From Puccinellia tenuiflora (taxonomy: Eukaryota > Streptophyta > Magnoliopsida > Poales > Poaceae), in the NCBI GenBank assembly GCA_012064385.1, contig QRDG01000238.1:604518-668517 (forward strand): a DNA stretch of 64,000 nucleotides, in the 5' to 3' direction. The position numbers were made by a program, and so were the translations under genes. Shown one piece after another: positions 30,123 through 42,600 of the stretch. The first letter of the stretch is position 1. Every line of letters begins with the position of its first letter. The notes under the pieces were generated by a model, which was given only the letters and a program-made list of their open reading frames with translations, was not told where the DNA came from and did not search any database.

Positions 30123-33104
30123 CATCTTCCCATGCCCTACCCTAGCACAATCAAGCAAAAAGATACACAGGTCTGCCCTCTTTCGATGATGGTCAAAGGG
30201 TCGACGGTGAAGTTTGACTTTTTCCATCGGGGTCAGGGTTTTGGGAAACTAGGGGCTCCGGAGCGTCGGAATCCCACCAAAACCAAGGTTGTGACACTTC
30301 ATAGGTATAAAGTTGTGGTGAGAGGTTTAAATGGCCAAGATCCTACTCCGGAGTGTGGCTGGCTTCAACCGGGATCAGTTACTCACTAGTAAAGTTTGTG
30401 GACTTAGAGGTCGAAACTCCCCCTAGAGGCGAACCCGAGGGAATATCGTGAACACACGGGCTTGCTTTTTGGTCTCCCATCATCCTATGCCCTACCCTAA
30501 CACAATCAAGCAAAAAAGTCCACAGGTCTAGACGGTGAAGTTTGACTTTCTCCATCAGGGTGAGGGTTTCGGAGAAACGGGGCACCGGTGCGTCGGAATC
30601 CCACCAAAACCAAGGTGGTGACACTTCATAGATATAAAGTTGTGGTGAGAGGTTTAAATGACCAAGATCCTAATCCGGAGTGTGGCCGGCTTCAACCGGG
30701 ATCAGCTACTCACTAGTAAAGTTTCTGGACTTAGATGCCGAAACTCCCCCTTCGGGCGAACCCGAGGGAATCTTATGACCACACGGGCTAGATTTTTGGT
30801 CTCCCATCTTCCTATGCCCTATCATAACACAATCAAGCAAAAAAGTCCACAAGTCTACCCTCTTTCGACACCGATCAAAGGGGTAGAAGGTGAAGTTTGA
30901 CTTTTTCCATCAGTGTCAGGGTCCGGCGAAACAGGGCTCTGAAGCGTCGGAATTCCAGTAAAACAAGATATAAAGTTGTGGTGAGAGTTTCAAATGGCCA
31001 AGATTCTACTCCGGAGTGTGGCCGGCTTCAACCGGGATCAGTTACTCACTAGTAAAGTTTGTGGACTTAGAGGTCAAAACTCCTCCTTCGGGCAAACCCA
31101 AGGGAATCTTGTGACCACACGGGCTAGCTTTTTGGTCTCCCATCATCCTATGCCCTACCCGAACACAATCAAGCAAAAAAGTCCACAGGTCTACCCTCTT
31201 TCGACGACTGTCATAGGGTTAGAAGGTGAATTTTGACTTTCTCCATCAGGGTCAGGGTTTTGGTGAAACGGGGCTCTGGAGCGTCGGAATCCCACCAAAA
31301 CGAAGGTGGTGACACTTCATAGGTATAAATTTGTGGTGAGAGGTTTAAATGGACAAGATCCCACTCCGGATTGTGGTCGGCTTCAACCGGGATCAGTTAC
31401 TCACTATTAAAGTTTCTGGACTTAGAGGTCAAAACTCCCCCTTCGGGCGAACCCGAGGGAATCTTGTGACCACACGGGCTAGATTTTTGGTCTCCCATCT
31501 TCCTATGCCCTACCCAAACACAATCAAGCAAAAAAGTCCATAGGGTCTACCCTCTTTCGAAGCTGGTCAAAGGGGTGGACGGTGAATTTTGACTTTTTAC
31601 ATCGGGGTCAGGGTTTCGACGAAACGGTGCTCCGGAGCGTCGGAATCCCACCAAAACCAAGGTGGTGATACTTCATAGGTATAAATTTGTGGTGAGAGAT
31701 TTAAATGGCCAAGATCCTACTCCGGAGTGTGGCCGGTTTCAACCGGGATCAGTTACTCACTAGTAAAGTTTCTGGACTTAGAGGTCGAACCTCCCCCTTT
31801 GGGCGAACCCGAGTGAATCTTATGACCACACGGGCCAGATTTTTGGTCTCCCATCTTCCTATGCCCTACCCTAACACAATCAAGCAAAAAATTCCACAAG
31901 TCTACCCTCTTTCGACACCCGTCAAAGGGGTAGACGGTGAAGTTTGACTTTTTTCATCGGGGTCAGGGTTTTGCCGAAACGGGGCGCCAGAGCGTCGGAA
32001 TCCTAGCAAAACCAGATATAAAGTTGTGGTGAGAGGTTCAAATGGCCAAGATTCTACTCCGGAGTGTGGCCGGTTTCAACCGGGATTAGTTACTCAATAG
32101 TAAAATTTGTGGACTTAGAGGTCGAAACTCCCACTTCGGGCGAACCCGAGGGAATCTTGTGACCACACGGGCTAGCTTTTTGGTCTCCCATCATCCTATA
32201 CCCTACTCGAATACAATCAAGCAAAAAAGTCCATAGGTCTACCCTCTTTCGACGCCGGTCCAAGGGGTAGAAGGTGAAGTTTGAGTTTCTCCATCGGGGT
32301 CCGGGTTTCGGCGAAACAGGGCTCTGGAGCGTCGGAATCCTGCCAAAACCAAGGTGGTGACACTTCATAGGTATAAAGTTGTGGTGAGAGGTTTAAATGG
32401 CCAAGATCCTACTCCGAAGTTAGTCTAACTTCAACCGGGATCAATTACTCACTAGTAAAGTTTGTGGACTTAGAGGTCGAAACTCCCCCTTCGGGCGAAC
32501 ACGAGGGAATCTTGTGACCACACGGTTTAGACTTTTGGTCTCCCATATTCCTATGCCCTACCCAAACACAATCAAGCAAAAAAGTCCACAGGGTCTACCC
32601 TGTTTCGACGCTGGTCAAAGGGGTAGATGGTCAAGTCTGACTTTTTCTATCGGGGTCAGGGTTTCGATGAAACGGGGTTCTGGAGCATCGGAATCCCACC
32701 AAAACCAAGGTGGCGACACTTCATATGTATAAAGTTGTGGTGAGAGCTTCAAATGGCCAAGACCCTACTCCGAAGTGTGGCCAGCTTCAACCAGGATCAG
32801 TTACTCACTAGTAAAGTTTCTGGACTTCGAGGTCGAAACTCCCCCTTCGGGCGAACCCGAGGGAATCTTGTGACCACACGGGCTAGCTTTTTGGTCTCCC
32901 ATCATCCTATGCCCTACCCGAACATAATAAAGCAAAAAAGTCCACAGGTCTACCCTCTTTCGACACCGGTCAAAGGGGTAGAAGGTGAAGTTTGAGTTTC
33001 TCCATCGGGGTAGGGTTTCGGCGAAACGGGGTTCTGGAGCATCGGAATCCCACCAAAACCAAGGTGGCGACACTTCATAGGTATAAAGTTGTGGTGATAG
33101 GTTT

Positions 33105-36100
33105 AAATGGCCAAGACCCTACTCCTAAGTGTGGCCGGCTTCAACCGGGATCAGTTACTCACTAGTAAAGTTTCTCGACTTAGAGATCGAAACTCCCCCT
33201 TCGGGCGAACCCGAGAGAACTTGTGACCACACGGGCTAGCTTTTTGGTCTCATATCTTCCTATGCCCTACCGTAACACAATCAAGCAAAGAACTCCACAG
33301 GGTCTACCCTCTTTCGATGCTGGTTAAAGGGGTAGACGGTGAAGTTTGACCTTTTCCATCAGGGCCAGTGTTTCGGCGAAACGGGGCTCCGGAGCATCGG
33401 AATCCCACCAAAACCAAGGTGGCGACACTTTGTAGGTATAAAGTTGTGGTGAGAGGTTTAAATGTCCAAGACCCTACTCCGAAGTGTGGCCGGCTTCAAC
33501 CGGGATCAGTTACTCACTAGTAAAGTTTCTGGACTTAGAGGTCGAAACTCCCCCTTCGGGCGAACCCGAGGGAATCTTGTGACCACACGGGCTATATTTT
33601 TGGTCTCCCATCTTCCTATGCCCTACCCAAACACAATCAGCAAAAGAGTCAATAGGGTCTACCCTCTTTCGAAGCTGGTCAAAGGGGTGGACGGTGAATT
33701 TTGACTTTTTACATCGGTGTCAGGGTTTCGACGAAACGGTGCTCCGGAGTGTCGGAATCCCACCAAAACCAAGGTGGCGACACTTCATAGGTATAAAGTT
33801 GTGGTGAGAGGTTTAAATGGCCAAGACCCTACTCAGGAGTGTGGCCGGTTTCAACCGGGATCAGTTACTCACTAGTAAAGTTTCTGGACTTAGAGGTCGA
33901 AACTCCCCCTTCGGGCGAACCCGAGGGAATCTTGTGACCACACGGGCTATATTTTTGGTCTCCCATCTTCCTATGCCCTACGCAAACACAATCAAGCAAA
34001 AAAGTCCACAGGGTCTACCCTCTTTCGATGCTGGTCAAAGGGGTAGACGGTGAAGTTTGACTTTTTCCATCGGGGTAAGGGTTTCGACAAAACACGGATC
34101 CGGAGCGCCGGAATCCCACCAAAACCAATGTGGCGACACTTCGTAGGTATAAAGTTGTGGTGAGAGGTTTAAATGTCCAAGACCCTACTCCGAAGTGTGG
34201 CCGGCTTCAACCGGGATTAGTTACTCACTAGTAAATTTTCTGGACTTAGAGGTCGAAACTCCCCCTTCGGGCAACCCGAGGGAATCTTGTGACCACACGG
34301 GCTAGATTTTTGGTCTCCCATCTTCCTATACCCTACCCAAACACAATAAATCAAAAAAGTCCATAGGGTCTACCCTCTTTCGAAGCTGGTCAAAGGGGTG
34401 GACGGTGAATTTTGACTTTTTACATCGGGGTCTGGGTTTCGACGATACGGTGCTCCGGAGTGTCGGAATCCCACCAAAACCAAGGTGGCGACACTTAATA
34501 GGTATAAAGTTGTGGTGAGAGGTTTAAATGGCCAAGATCCTACTCCGGAGTGTGGCCGGTTTCAACCGGGAACAGTTACTCACTAGTAAAGTTTCTGGAC
34601 TTAGAGGTCGAAACTCCCCCTTCTAGCGAACCCGAGGGAATCTTGTGACCAGATGGGCTAGATTTTTGGTCTCCCATCTTCCTATGCCCTACCCCAACAC
34701 AATCAAGCAAAAAATTCCACAAGTCTACCCTCTTTCGACACCGGTCAATGGGGGTAGATGGTGAAGTTTGACTTTTTCCATCGGGGTCAGGGTTTCGGCG
34801 AAACGGGGCTCCGGAGCGTCGAAATCCCAGCAAAACCAGATATAGAGTTGTGGTGATAGGTTCAAATGGCCAAGATTCTACTCCGGAGTGTGGTCGGCTT
34901 CAACCGGGATTAGTTACTCAATAGAAATGTTTCTGGACTTAGAGGTCGAAACTCCCCCTTCGGGCGAACCCGAGGGAATCTTGTGACCACATGGTCTAGC
35001 TTTTTGGTCTCCCATCATCCTATGCCCCACTCGAACACAATCAAGCAAAAAAGTCCACAGGTCTGCCCTCTTTCGATGGCGGTCAAAGGGGTAGAAGGTG
35101 AAGTTTGACTTTCTCCATCGGGGTCAGGGTTTCGGCGAAACGGGGTTCTGGAGCATCGGAATCCCACCAAAACCAAGGTGGCGACACTTCATAGGTATAA
35201 AGTTGTGGTGATAGGTTTAAATGGCCAAGACCCTACTCCTAAGTGTAGCCGGCTTCAACCGGGATCAGTTACTCACTAGTAAAGTTTCTCGACTTAGAGA
35301 TCGAAACTCCCCCTTCGGGCGAACCCGAGAGAACTTGTGACCACACGGGCTAGCTTTTTGGTCTCATATCTTCCTATGCCCTACCGTAACACAATCAAGC
35401 AAAGAACTCCACAGGGTCTACCCTCTTTCGATGCTGGTTAAAGGGGTAGACGGTGAAGTTTGACCTTTTCCATCAGGGCCAGTGTTTCGGCGAAACGGGG
35501 CTCCGGAGCATCGGAATCCCACCAAAACCAAGGTGGCGACACTTTGTAGGTATAAAGTTGTGGTGAGAGGTTTAAATGTCCAAGACCCTACTCCGAAGTG
35601 TGGCCGGCTTCAACCGGGATCAGTTACTCACTAGTAAAGTTTCTGGACTTAGAGGTCGAAACTCCCCCTTCGGGCGAACCCGAGGGAATCTTGTGACCAC
35701 ACGGGCTATATTTTTGGTCTCCCATCTTCCTATGCCCTACCCAAACACAATCAAGCAAAAGAGTCAATAGGGTCTACCCTCTTTCGAAGCTGGTCAAAGG
35801 GGTGGACGGTGAATTTTGACTTTTTACATCGGTGTCAGGGTTTCGACGAAACGGTGCTCCGGAGTGTCGGAATCCCACCAAAACCAAGGTGGCGACACTT
35901 CATAGGTATAAAGTTGTGGTGAGAGGTTTAAATGGCCAAGACCCTACTCAGGAGTGTGGCCGGTTTCAACCGGGATCAGTTACTCACTAGTAAAGTTTCT
36001 GGACTTAGAGGTCGAAACTCCCCCTTCGGGCGAACCCGAGGGAATCTTGTGACCACACGGGCTATATTTTTGGTCTCCCATCTTCCTATGCCCTACGCAA

Positions 36101-39100
36101 ACACAATCAAGCAAAAAAGTCCACAGGTCTACCCTCTTTCGATGCTGGTCAAAGGGGTAGACGGTGAAGTTTGACTTTTTCCATCGGGGTAAGGGTTTCG
36201 ACAAAACACGGATCCGGAGCGCCGGAATCCCACCAAAACCAATGTGGCGACACTTCGTAGGTATAAAGTTGTGGTGAGAGGTTTAAATGTCCAAGACCCT
36301 ACTCCGAAGTGTGGCCGGCTTCAACCGGGATTAGTTACTCACTAGTAAATTTTCTGGACTTAGAGGTCGAAACTCCCCCTTCGGGCAACCCGAGGGAATC
36401 TTGTGACCACACGGGCTAGATTTTTGGTCTCCCATCTTTCTATGCCCTACCCAAACACAATAAAGCAAAAAAGTCCATAGGGTCTACCCTCTTTCGAAGC
36501 TGGTCAAAGGGGTGGACGGTGAATTTTGACTTTTTACATCGGGGTCCGGGTTTCGACGATACGGTGCTCCGGAGTGTCGGAATCCCACCAAAACCAAGGT
36601 GGCGACACTTAATAGGTATAAAGTTGTGGTGAGAGGTTTAAATGGCCAAGATCCTACTCCGGAGTGTGGTCGGTTTCAACCGGGAACAGTTACTCACTAG
36701 TAAAGTTTCTGGACTTAGAGGTCGAAACTCCCCCTTCGGGCGAACCCGAGGGAATCTTGTGACCACATGGGCTAGCTTTTTGGTCTCCCATCATCCTATG
36801 CCCCACTCGAACACAATCAAGCAAAAAAGTCCACAGGTCTGCCCTCTTTCGATGGCGGTCAAAGGGGTAGAAGGTGAAGTTTGACTTTCTCCATCGGGGT
36901 CAGGGTTTCGGCGAAACGGGGTTCTGGAGCATCGGAATCCCACCAAAACCAAGGTGGCGACACTTCATATGTATAAAGTTGTGGTGAGAGCTTCAAATGG
37001 CCAAGACCCTATTCCGGAGTGTGGTCGGCTTCAACCGGGATTAGTTACTCACTAGTAAAGTTTCTGGACTTCGAGGTCGAAACTCCCCCTTCGGGCGAAC
37101 CCGAGGGAATCTTGTGACCACACGGGCTAGCTTTTTGGTCTCCCATCATCCTATGCCCTACCCGAACATAATCAAAGCAAAAAAGTCCACAGGTCTACCC
37201 TCTTTCGACACCGGTCAAAGGGGTAGAAGGTGAAGTTTGAGTTTCTCCATCGGGGTAGGGTTTCGGCGAAACGGGGTTCTGGAGCATCGGAATCCCACCA
37301 AAACCAAGGTGGCGACACTTCATAGGTATAAAGTTGTGGTGATAGGTTTAAATGGCCAAGACCCTACTCCTAAGTGTGGCCGGCTTCAACCGGGATCAGT
37401 TACTCACTAGTAAAGTTTCTCGACTTAGAGATCGAAACTCCCCCTTCGGGCGAACCCGAGAGAACTTGTGACCACACGGGCTAGCTTTTTGGTCTCATAT
37501 CTTCCTATGCCCTACCGTAACACAATCAAGCAAAGAACTCCACAGGGTCTACCCTCTTTCGATGCTGGTTAAAGGGGTAGACGGTGAAGTTTGACCTTTT
37601 CCATCAGGGCCAGTGTTTCGGCGAAACGGGGCTCCGGAGCATCGGAATCCCACCAAAACCAAGGTGGCGACACTTTGTAGGTATAAAGTTGTGGTGAGAG
37701 GTTTAAATGTCCAAGACCCTACTCCGAAGTGTGGCCGGCTTCAACCGGGATCAGTTACTCACTAGTAAAGTTTCTGGACTTAGAGGTCGAAACTCCCCCT
37801 TCGGGCGAACCCAAGGGAATCTTGTGACCACACGGGCTAGATTTTTGGTCTCCCATCTTCCTATGCCCTACCCAAACACAATCAAGCAAAAGATTCCATA
37901 GGGTCTACCCTCTTTCGAAGCTGGTCAAAGGGGTGGACGGTGAATTTTGACTTTTTACATCGGGGTCAGGGTTTCGACGAAACGGTGCTCCGGAGTGTCG
38001 GAATCCCACCAAAACCAAGGTGGCGACACTTCATAGGTATAAAGTTGTGGTGAGAGGTTTAAATGGCCAAGATCCTACTCAGGAGTGTGGCTGGTTTCAA
38101 CCGGGATCAGTTACTCACTAGTAAAGTTTCTGGACTTAGAGGTCGAAACTCCCCCTTCGGGCGAACCCGAGGGAATCTTGTGACCACACGGGCTAGATTT
38201 TTGGTCTCCCATCTTCCTATGCCCTACGCAAACACAATCAGCGAAAAAATTCCACGGTATACCTCTTTCGACACGGTCAAAGGGGTAGACGGTAAGTTTG
38301 ACTTTTTCCATCGGGGTCAGTGTTTCGTCGAAGCGGGGATCCAGGAGCATCGGAAATCGCACCAAAACCAAGGTGGTGACAATTCACTGGTGATCAATTT
38401 TGGTGAGAGGATTAAATGTCCAAGATCCTACCCGGAGTGCGGCCGGCCTCACCAGGATTCAGTTACTCACTAGTAAAGTTTCTTGACTTAGAGGTCGAAA
38501 CTCCACCTTCGGGCGAACCCGAGGGAATCTTGTGACCATGTGGGCTAGATTTTGGTCTCCCATCTTCCTATGTCCTACCATAACACAATAAGCAAAAAGT
38601 CCACGTGTATACCCTCTTTCGACACCGGTCAAAGGGGTAGACGGTGAAGTTTGACTTTTTCATCAGGGTCAGGGTTTCGGCAAATTGGGGCACCAGAGCG
38701 TCGGAATCCCACCAAAACCAAGGTGGTGATACTTCATAGGTATAAAGTTTGTGGTGAGAGGTTTAAATGGCCAAGAATCCTACTACCGGAGTGTGGTCCG
38801 GTTTCAACCGGAGAACAGTTACTCACTAGTAAAGTTTCTGGACTTAGCGGTCGAAACTCCCCCTTCTAGCGAACCCGAGGGAATCTTGTGACCAGATGGG
38901 CTAGATTTTTGGTCTCCCTCTTCCTATGCCCTACCCCAAACACAATCAAGCAAAAAATTTCCACAAGTCTACCCTCTTTCAACACGGTCAATGGGGTAGA
39001 TGGTGAAGTTTGACTTTTTCCATCGGGGTCAGGGTTTCGGCGAAACGGGGCTCCGGAGCGACGAAATCCCAGCAAAACCAGATATAGAGTTGTGGTGATA

Positions 39101-39135
39101 GGTTCAAATGGCCAAGATTCTACTCCGGAGTGTGN
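33105..39135 (+). repeat. Six-unit higher-order repeat (about 2.12 kb)
   Basis: The diagnostic unit ccctactcctaag, with tttctcgacttagagatcg, starts at 33105, 35219 and 37350 (periods 2114 and 2131). Within each block the units follow in the same order: one with tgtccaag, one with actcagg, another tgtccaag with ttagttactc, then one with a gaacagttactc-type change. The third block degrades near the N at 39135. Confidence 0.88.
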
Positions 39136-39640
39136 GCCAGACCCTACCCGAGTGTGGCCAGCATCAACCGGGATCAGTTACTCACTAGTAAGTTTCTGGA
39201 CTTAGAGGTCGAAACTCCCCCTTCGGGCGAACCCGAGGGAATCTTGTGACCCAACGGGCTAGCTTTTTGGTCTCCCACATCCTATGCCCTACCGAATACA
39301 ATCAAGCAAAAAAGTCACTAGGTTCCCTACCCTCTTCTACCCGGTCAAGTGTAGAAAGGTGAGTTTTGAGCTTTCTCCATCGGGTCCGGGCTTCGGCGAA
39401 AACGGGGCTTCGGATCGTCGTAATCCTTCCAAAACCAAGGTGGTCGACACTTCATAGGTATAAATGTTGTGGTGAGAGGTTAAATGGCAAGAGTCCTACT
39501 CCGAATTAGTTTACGTTCAACCGGGATCAAGTTACTCACTAGTAAAGTTTTCTGGACCTAGAGGTCGAACTCCCCTTCGGCGAACCCGAGGAATCTTGTG
39601 ACCACACGGTTTAGACTTTTGGTCTCCCATATTCCCTATG
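38230..39640. other. Low-quality satellite stretch around an assembly gap
   Basis: Single-base insertions and losses pile up (ccccaaacacaatc, aaaaaatttccac, caagaatcctactacc) and an N sits at 39135. Flanking units do not show this. It looks like contig-end sequence error, not biological divergence. Confidence 0.75.
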
Positions 39641-42600
39641 CCTACCCAAACACAATCAAGAAAAAAAGTCCACAGGGTCTACCCTCTTTCGACGCTGGTC
39701 AAAGGGGTAGATGGTCAAGTTTGACTTTTTCTATCGGGGCCAGGGTTTCGACGAAACGGGGTTCTGGAGCATCGGAATCCCACCAAAACCAAGGTGGCGA
39801 CACTTCATATGTATAAAGTTGTGGTGAGAGCTTCAAATGGCCAAGACCCTACCCCGAAGTGTGGCCAGCTTCAACCGGGATCAGTTACTCACTAGTAAAG
39901 TTTCTGGACTTCGAGGTCGAAACTCCCCCTTCGGGCGAACCCGAGGGAATCTTGTGACCACACGGGCTAGCTTTTTGGTCTCCCATCATCCTATGCCCTA
40001 CCCGAACACAATCAAGCAAAAAAGTCCACAGGTCTACCCTCTTTCGACACCGGTCAAAGGGGTAGAAGGTGAAGTTTGAGTTTCTCCATCGGGGTAGGGT
40101 TTCGGCGAAACGGGGTTCTGGAGCATCGGAATCCCACCAAAACCAAGGTGGCGACACTTCATAGGTATAAAGTTGTGGTGATAGGTTTAAATTGCCAAGA
40201 CCCTACTCCGAAGTGTGACCGGCTTCAACCGGGATCAGTTACTCACTAGTAAAGTTTCTGGACTTAGAGGTCGAAACTCCCCCTTCGGGCGAACCCGAGG
40301 GAATCTTGTGACCACACGGGCTAGATTTTTGGTCTCCCATCTTCCTATGCCCTACCCAAACACAATCAAGAAAAAAAGTCCATAGGGTCTACCCTCTTTC
40401 GAAGCTGGTCAAAGGGGTGGACGGTGAATTTTGACTTTTTACATCGGGGTCAGGGTTTCGACGAAACGGTGCTCCGGAGTGTCGGAATCCCACCAAAACC
40501 AAGGTGGCGACACTTCATAGGTATAAAGTTGTGGTGAGAGGTTTAAATGGCCAAGATCCTACTCCGGAGTGTGGACGGTTTCAACCGGGATCAGTTACTC
40601 ACTAGTAAAGTTTCTGGACTTAGAGGTCGAACTCCCCCTTCGGGCGAACCCGAGGCAATCTTGTGACCACACGGGCTAGATTTTTGGTCTCCCATCTTCC
40701 TATGCCCTACGCAAACACAATCAAGCAAAAAAGTCCACAGGGTCTACCCACTTTCGATGCTGGTCAAAGGGGTAGACGGTGAAGTTTGACTTTTTCCATC
40801 GGGGTAAGGGTTTCGACAAAACGCAGATCCGGACCGTCGGAATCCCACCAAAACCAATGTGGCGACACTTCGTAGGTATAAAGTTGTGGTGAGAGGTTTA
40901 AATGTCCAAGACCCTACTCCGAAGTGTGGCCGGCTTCAACCGGGATCAGTTACTCACTAGTAAAGTTTCTGGACTTAGAGGTCGAAACTCCCCCTTCGGG
41001 CGAACCCGAGGGAATCTTGTGACCACACGGGCTAGATTTTTGGTCTCCCATCTTCCTATGCCCTACCCAAACACAATAAAGCAAAAAAGTCCATAGGGTC
41101 TACCCTCTTTTGATGCTGGTCAAAGGGGTAGACGGTGAAGTTTGACCTTTTCCATCGGGGTAAGGGTTTCGACGAAACGGGGCTCCGGAGCATCGGAATC
41201 CCACCAAAACCAAGGTGGCGACACTTCGTAGGTATAAAGTTGTGGTGAGAGGTTTAAATGGCCAAGATCCTACTCCGAAGTGTGGCCGGCTTCAACCGGG
41301 ATCAGTTACTCACTAGTAAAGTTTGTGGACTTAGAGGTCGAAACTCCCCCTTCGGGCGAACCCAAGGGAATCTTGTGACCACACGGGCTAGATTTTTGGT
41401 CTCCCATCTTCCTATGCCCTACCCAAACACAATCAAGCAAAAGATTCCATAGGGTCTACCCTCTTTCGAAGCTGGTCAAAGGGGTGCACGGTGAATTTTG
41501 ACTTTTTACATCGGGGTCAGGGTTTCGACGAAACGGTGCTCCGGAGTGTCGGAATCCCACCAAACCAAGGTGGCGACACTTCATAGGTATAAAGTTGTGG
41601 TGAGAGGTTTAAATGGTCCAAGATCCTACTCCGGAGTGTGGCCGGTTTCAACCGGGATCAGTTACTCACTAGTAAAGTTTCTGGACTTAGAGGTCGAAAC
41701 TCCCCCTTCGGGCGAATCCGAGGGAATCTTGTGACCACACGGGCTAGCTTTTTGGTCTCCCATCATCCTATGCCCCACTCGAACACAATCAAGAAAAAAA
41801 AAGTCCACAGGTCTGCCCTCTTTCTACGGCGGTCAAAGGGGTAGAAGGTGAAGTTTGACTTTCTCCATCGGGGTCAGGGCTTCGGCGAAACGGGGCTTTG
41901 GAGCGTCGGAATCCAACCAAAACCAAGGTGGTGACACTTCATAAGTATAAAGTTGTGGTGAGAGGTTTAAATGACCAAGATCCTACTCCGAAGTGTGACC
42001 GGCTTCAACCGGGATCAGTTACTCACTATTTAAGTTTGTGGACTTAGAGGTCGAAATTCCCCCTTCGAGAGAACCCGAGGGAATCTTGTGACCACACGGT
42101 TTAGACTTTTGGTCTCCCATCTTCCTATGTCCTACCCAAACACAATCAAGAAAAAAAGTCCACAGGGTCTACCCTCTTTCGACGCTGGTCAAAGGGGTAG
42201 ATGGTCAAGTTTGACTTTTTCTATCGGGGCCAGGGTTTCGACGAAACGGGGTTCTGGAGCATCGGAATCCCACCAAAACCAAGGTGGCGACACTTCATAT
42301 GTATAAAGTTGTGGTGAGAGCTTCAAATGGCCAAGACCCTACCCCGAAGTGTGGCCAGCTTCAACCGGGATCAGTTACTCACTAGTAAAGTTTCTGGACT
42401 TCGAGGTCGAAACTCCCCCTTCGGGCGAACCCGAGGGAATCTTGTGACCACACGGGCTAGCTTTTTGGTCTCCCATCATCCTATGCCCTACCCGAACACA
42501 ATCAAGCAAAAAAGTCCACAGGTCTACCCTCTTTCGACAGCTGGTCAAAGGGGTAGAAGGTGAAGTTTGAGTTTTCCATCGGGGTAGGGTTTCGGCGAAA

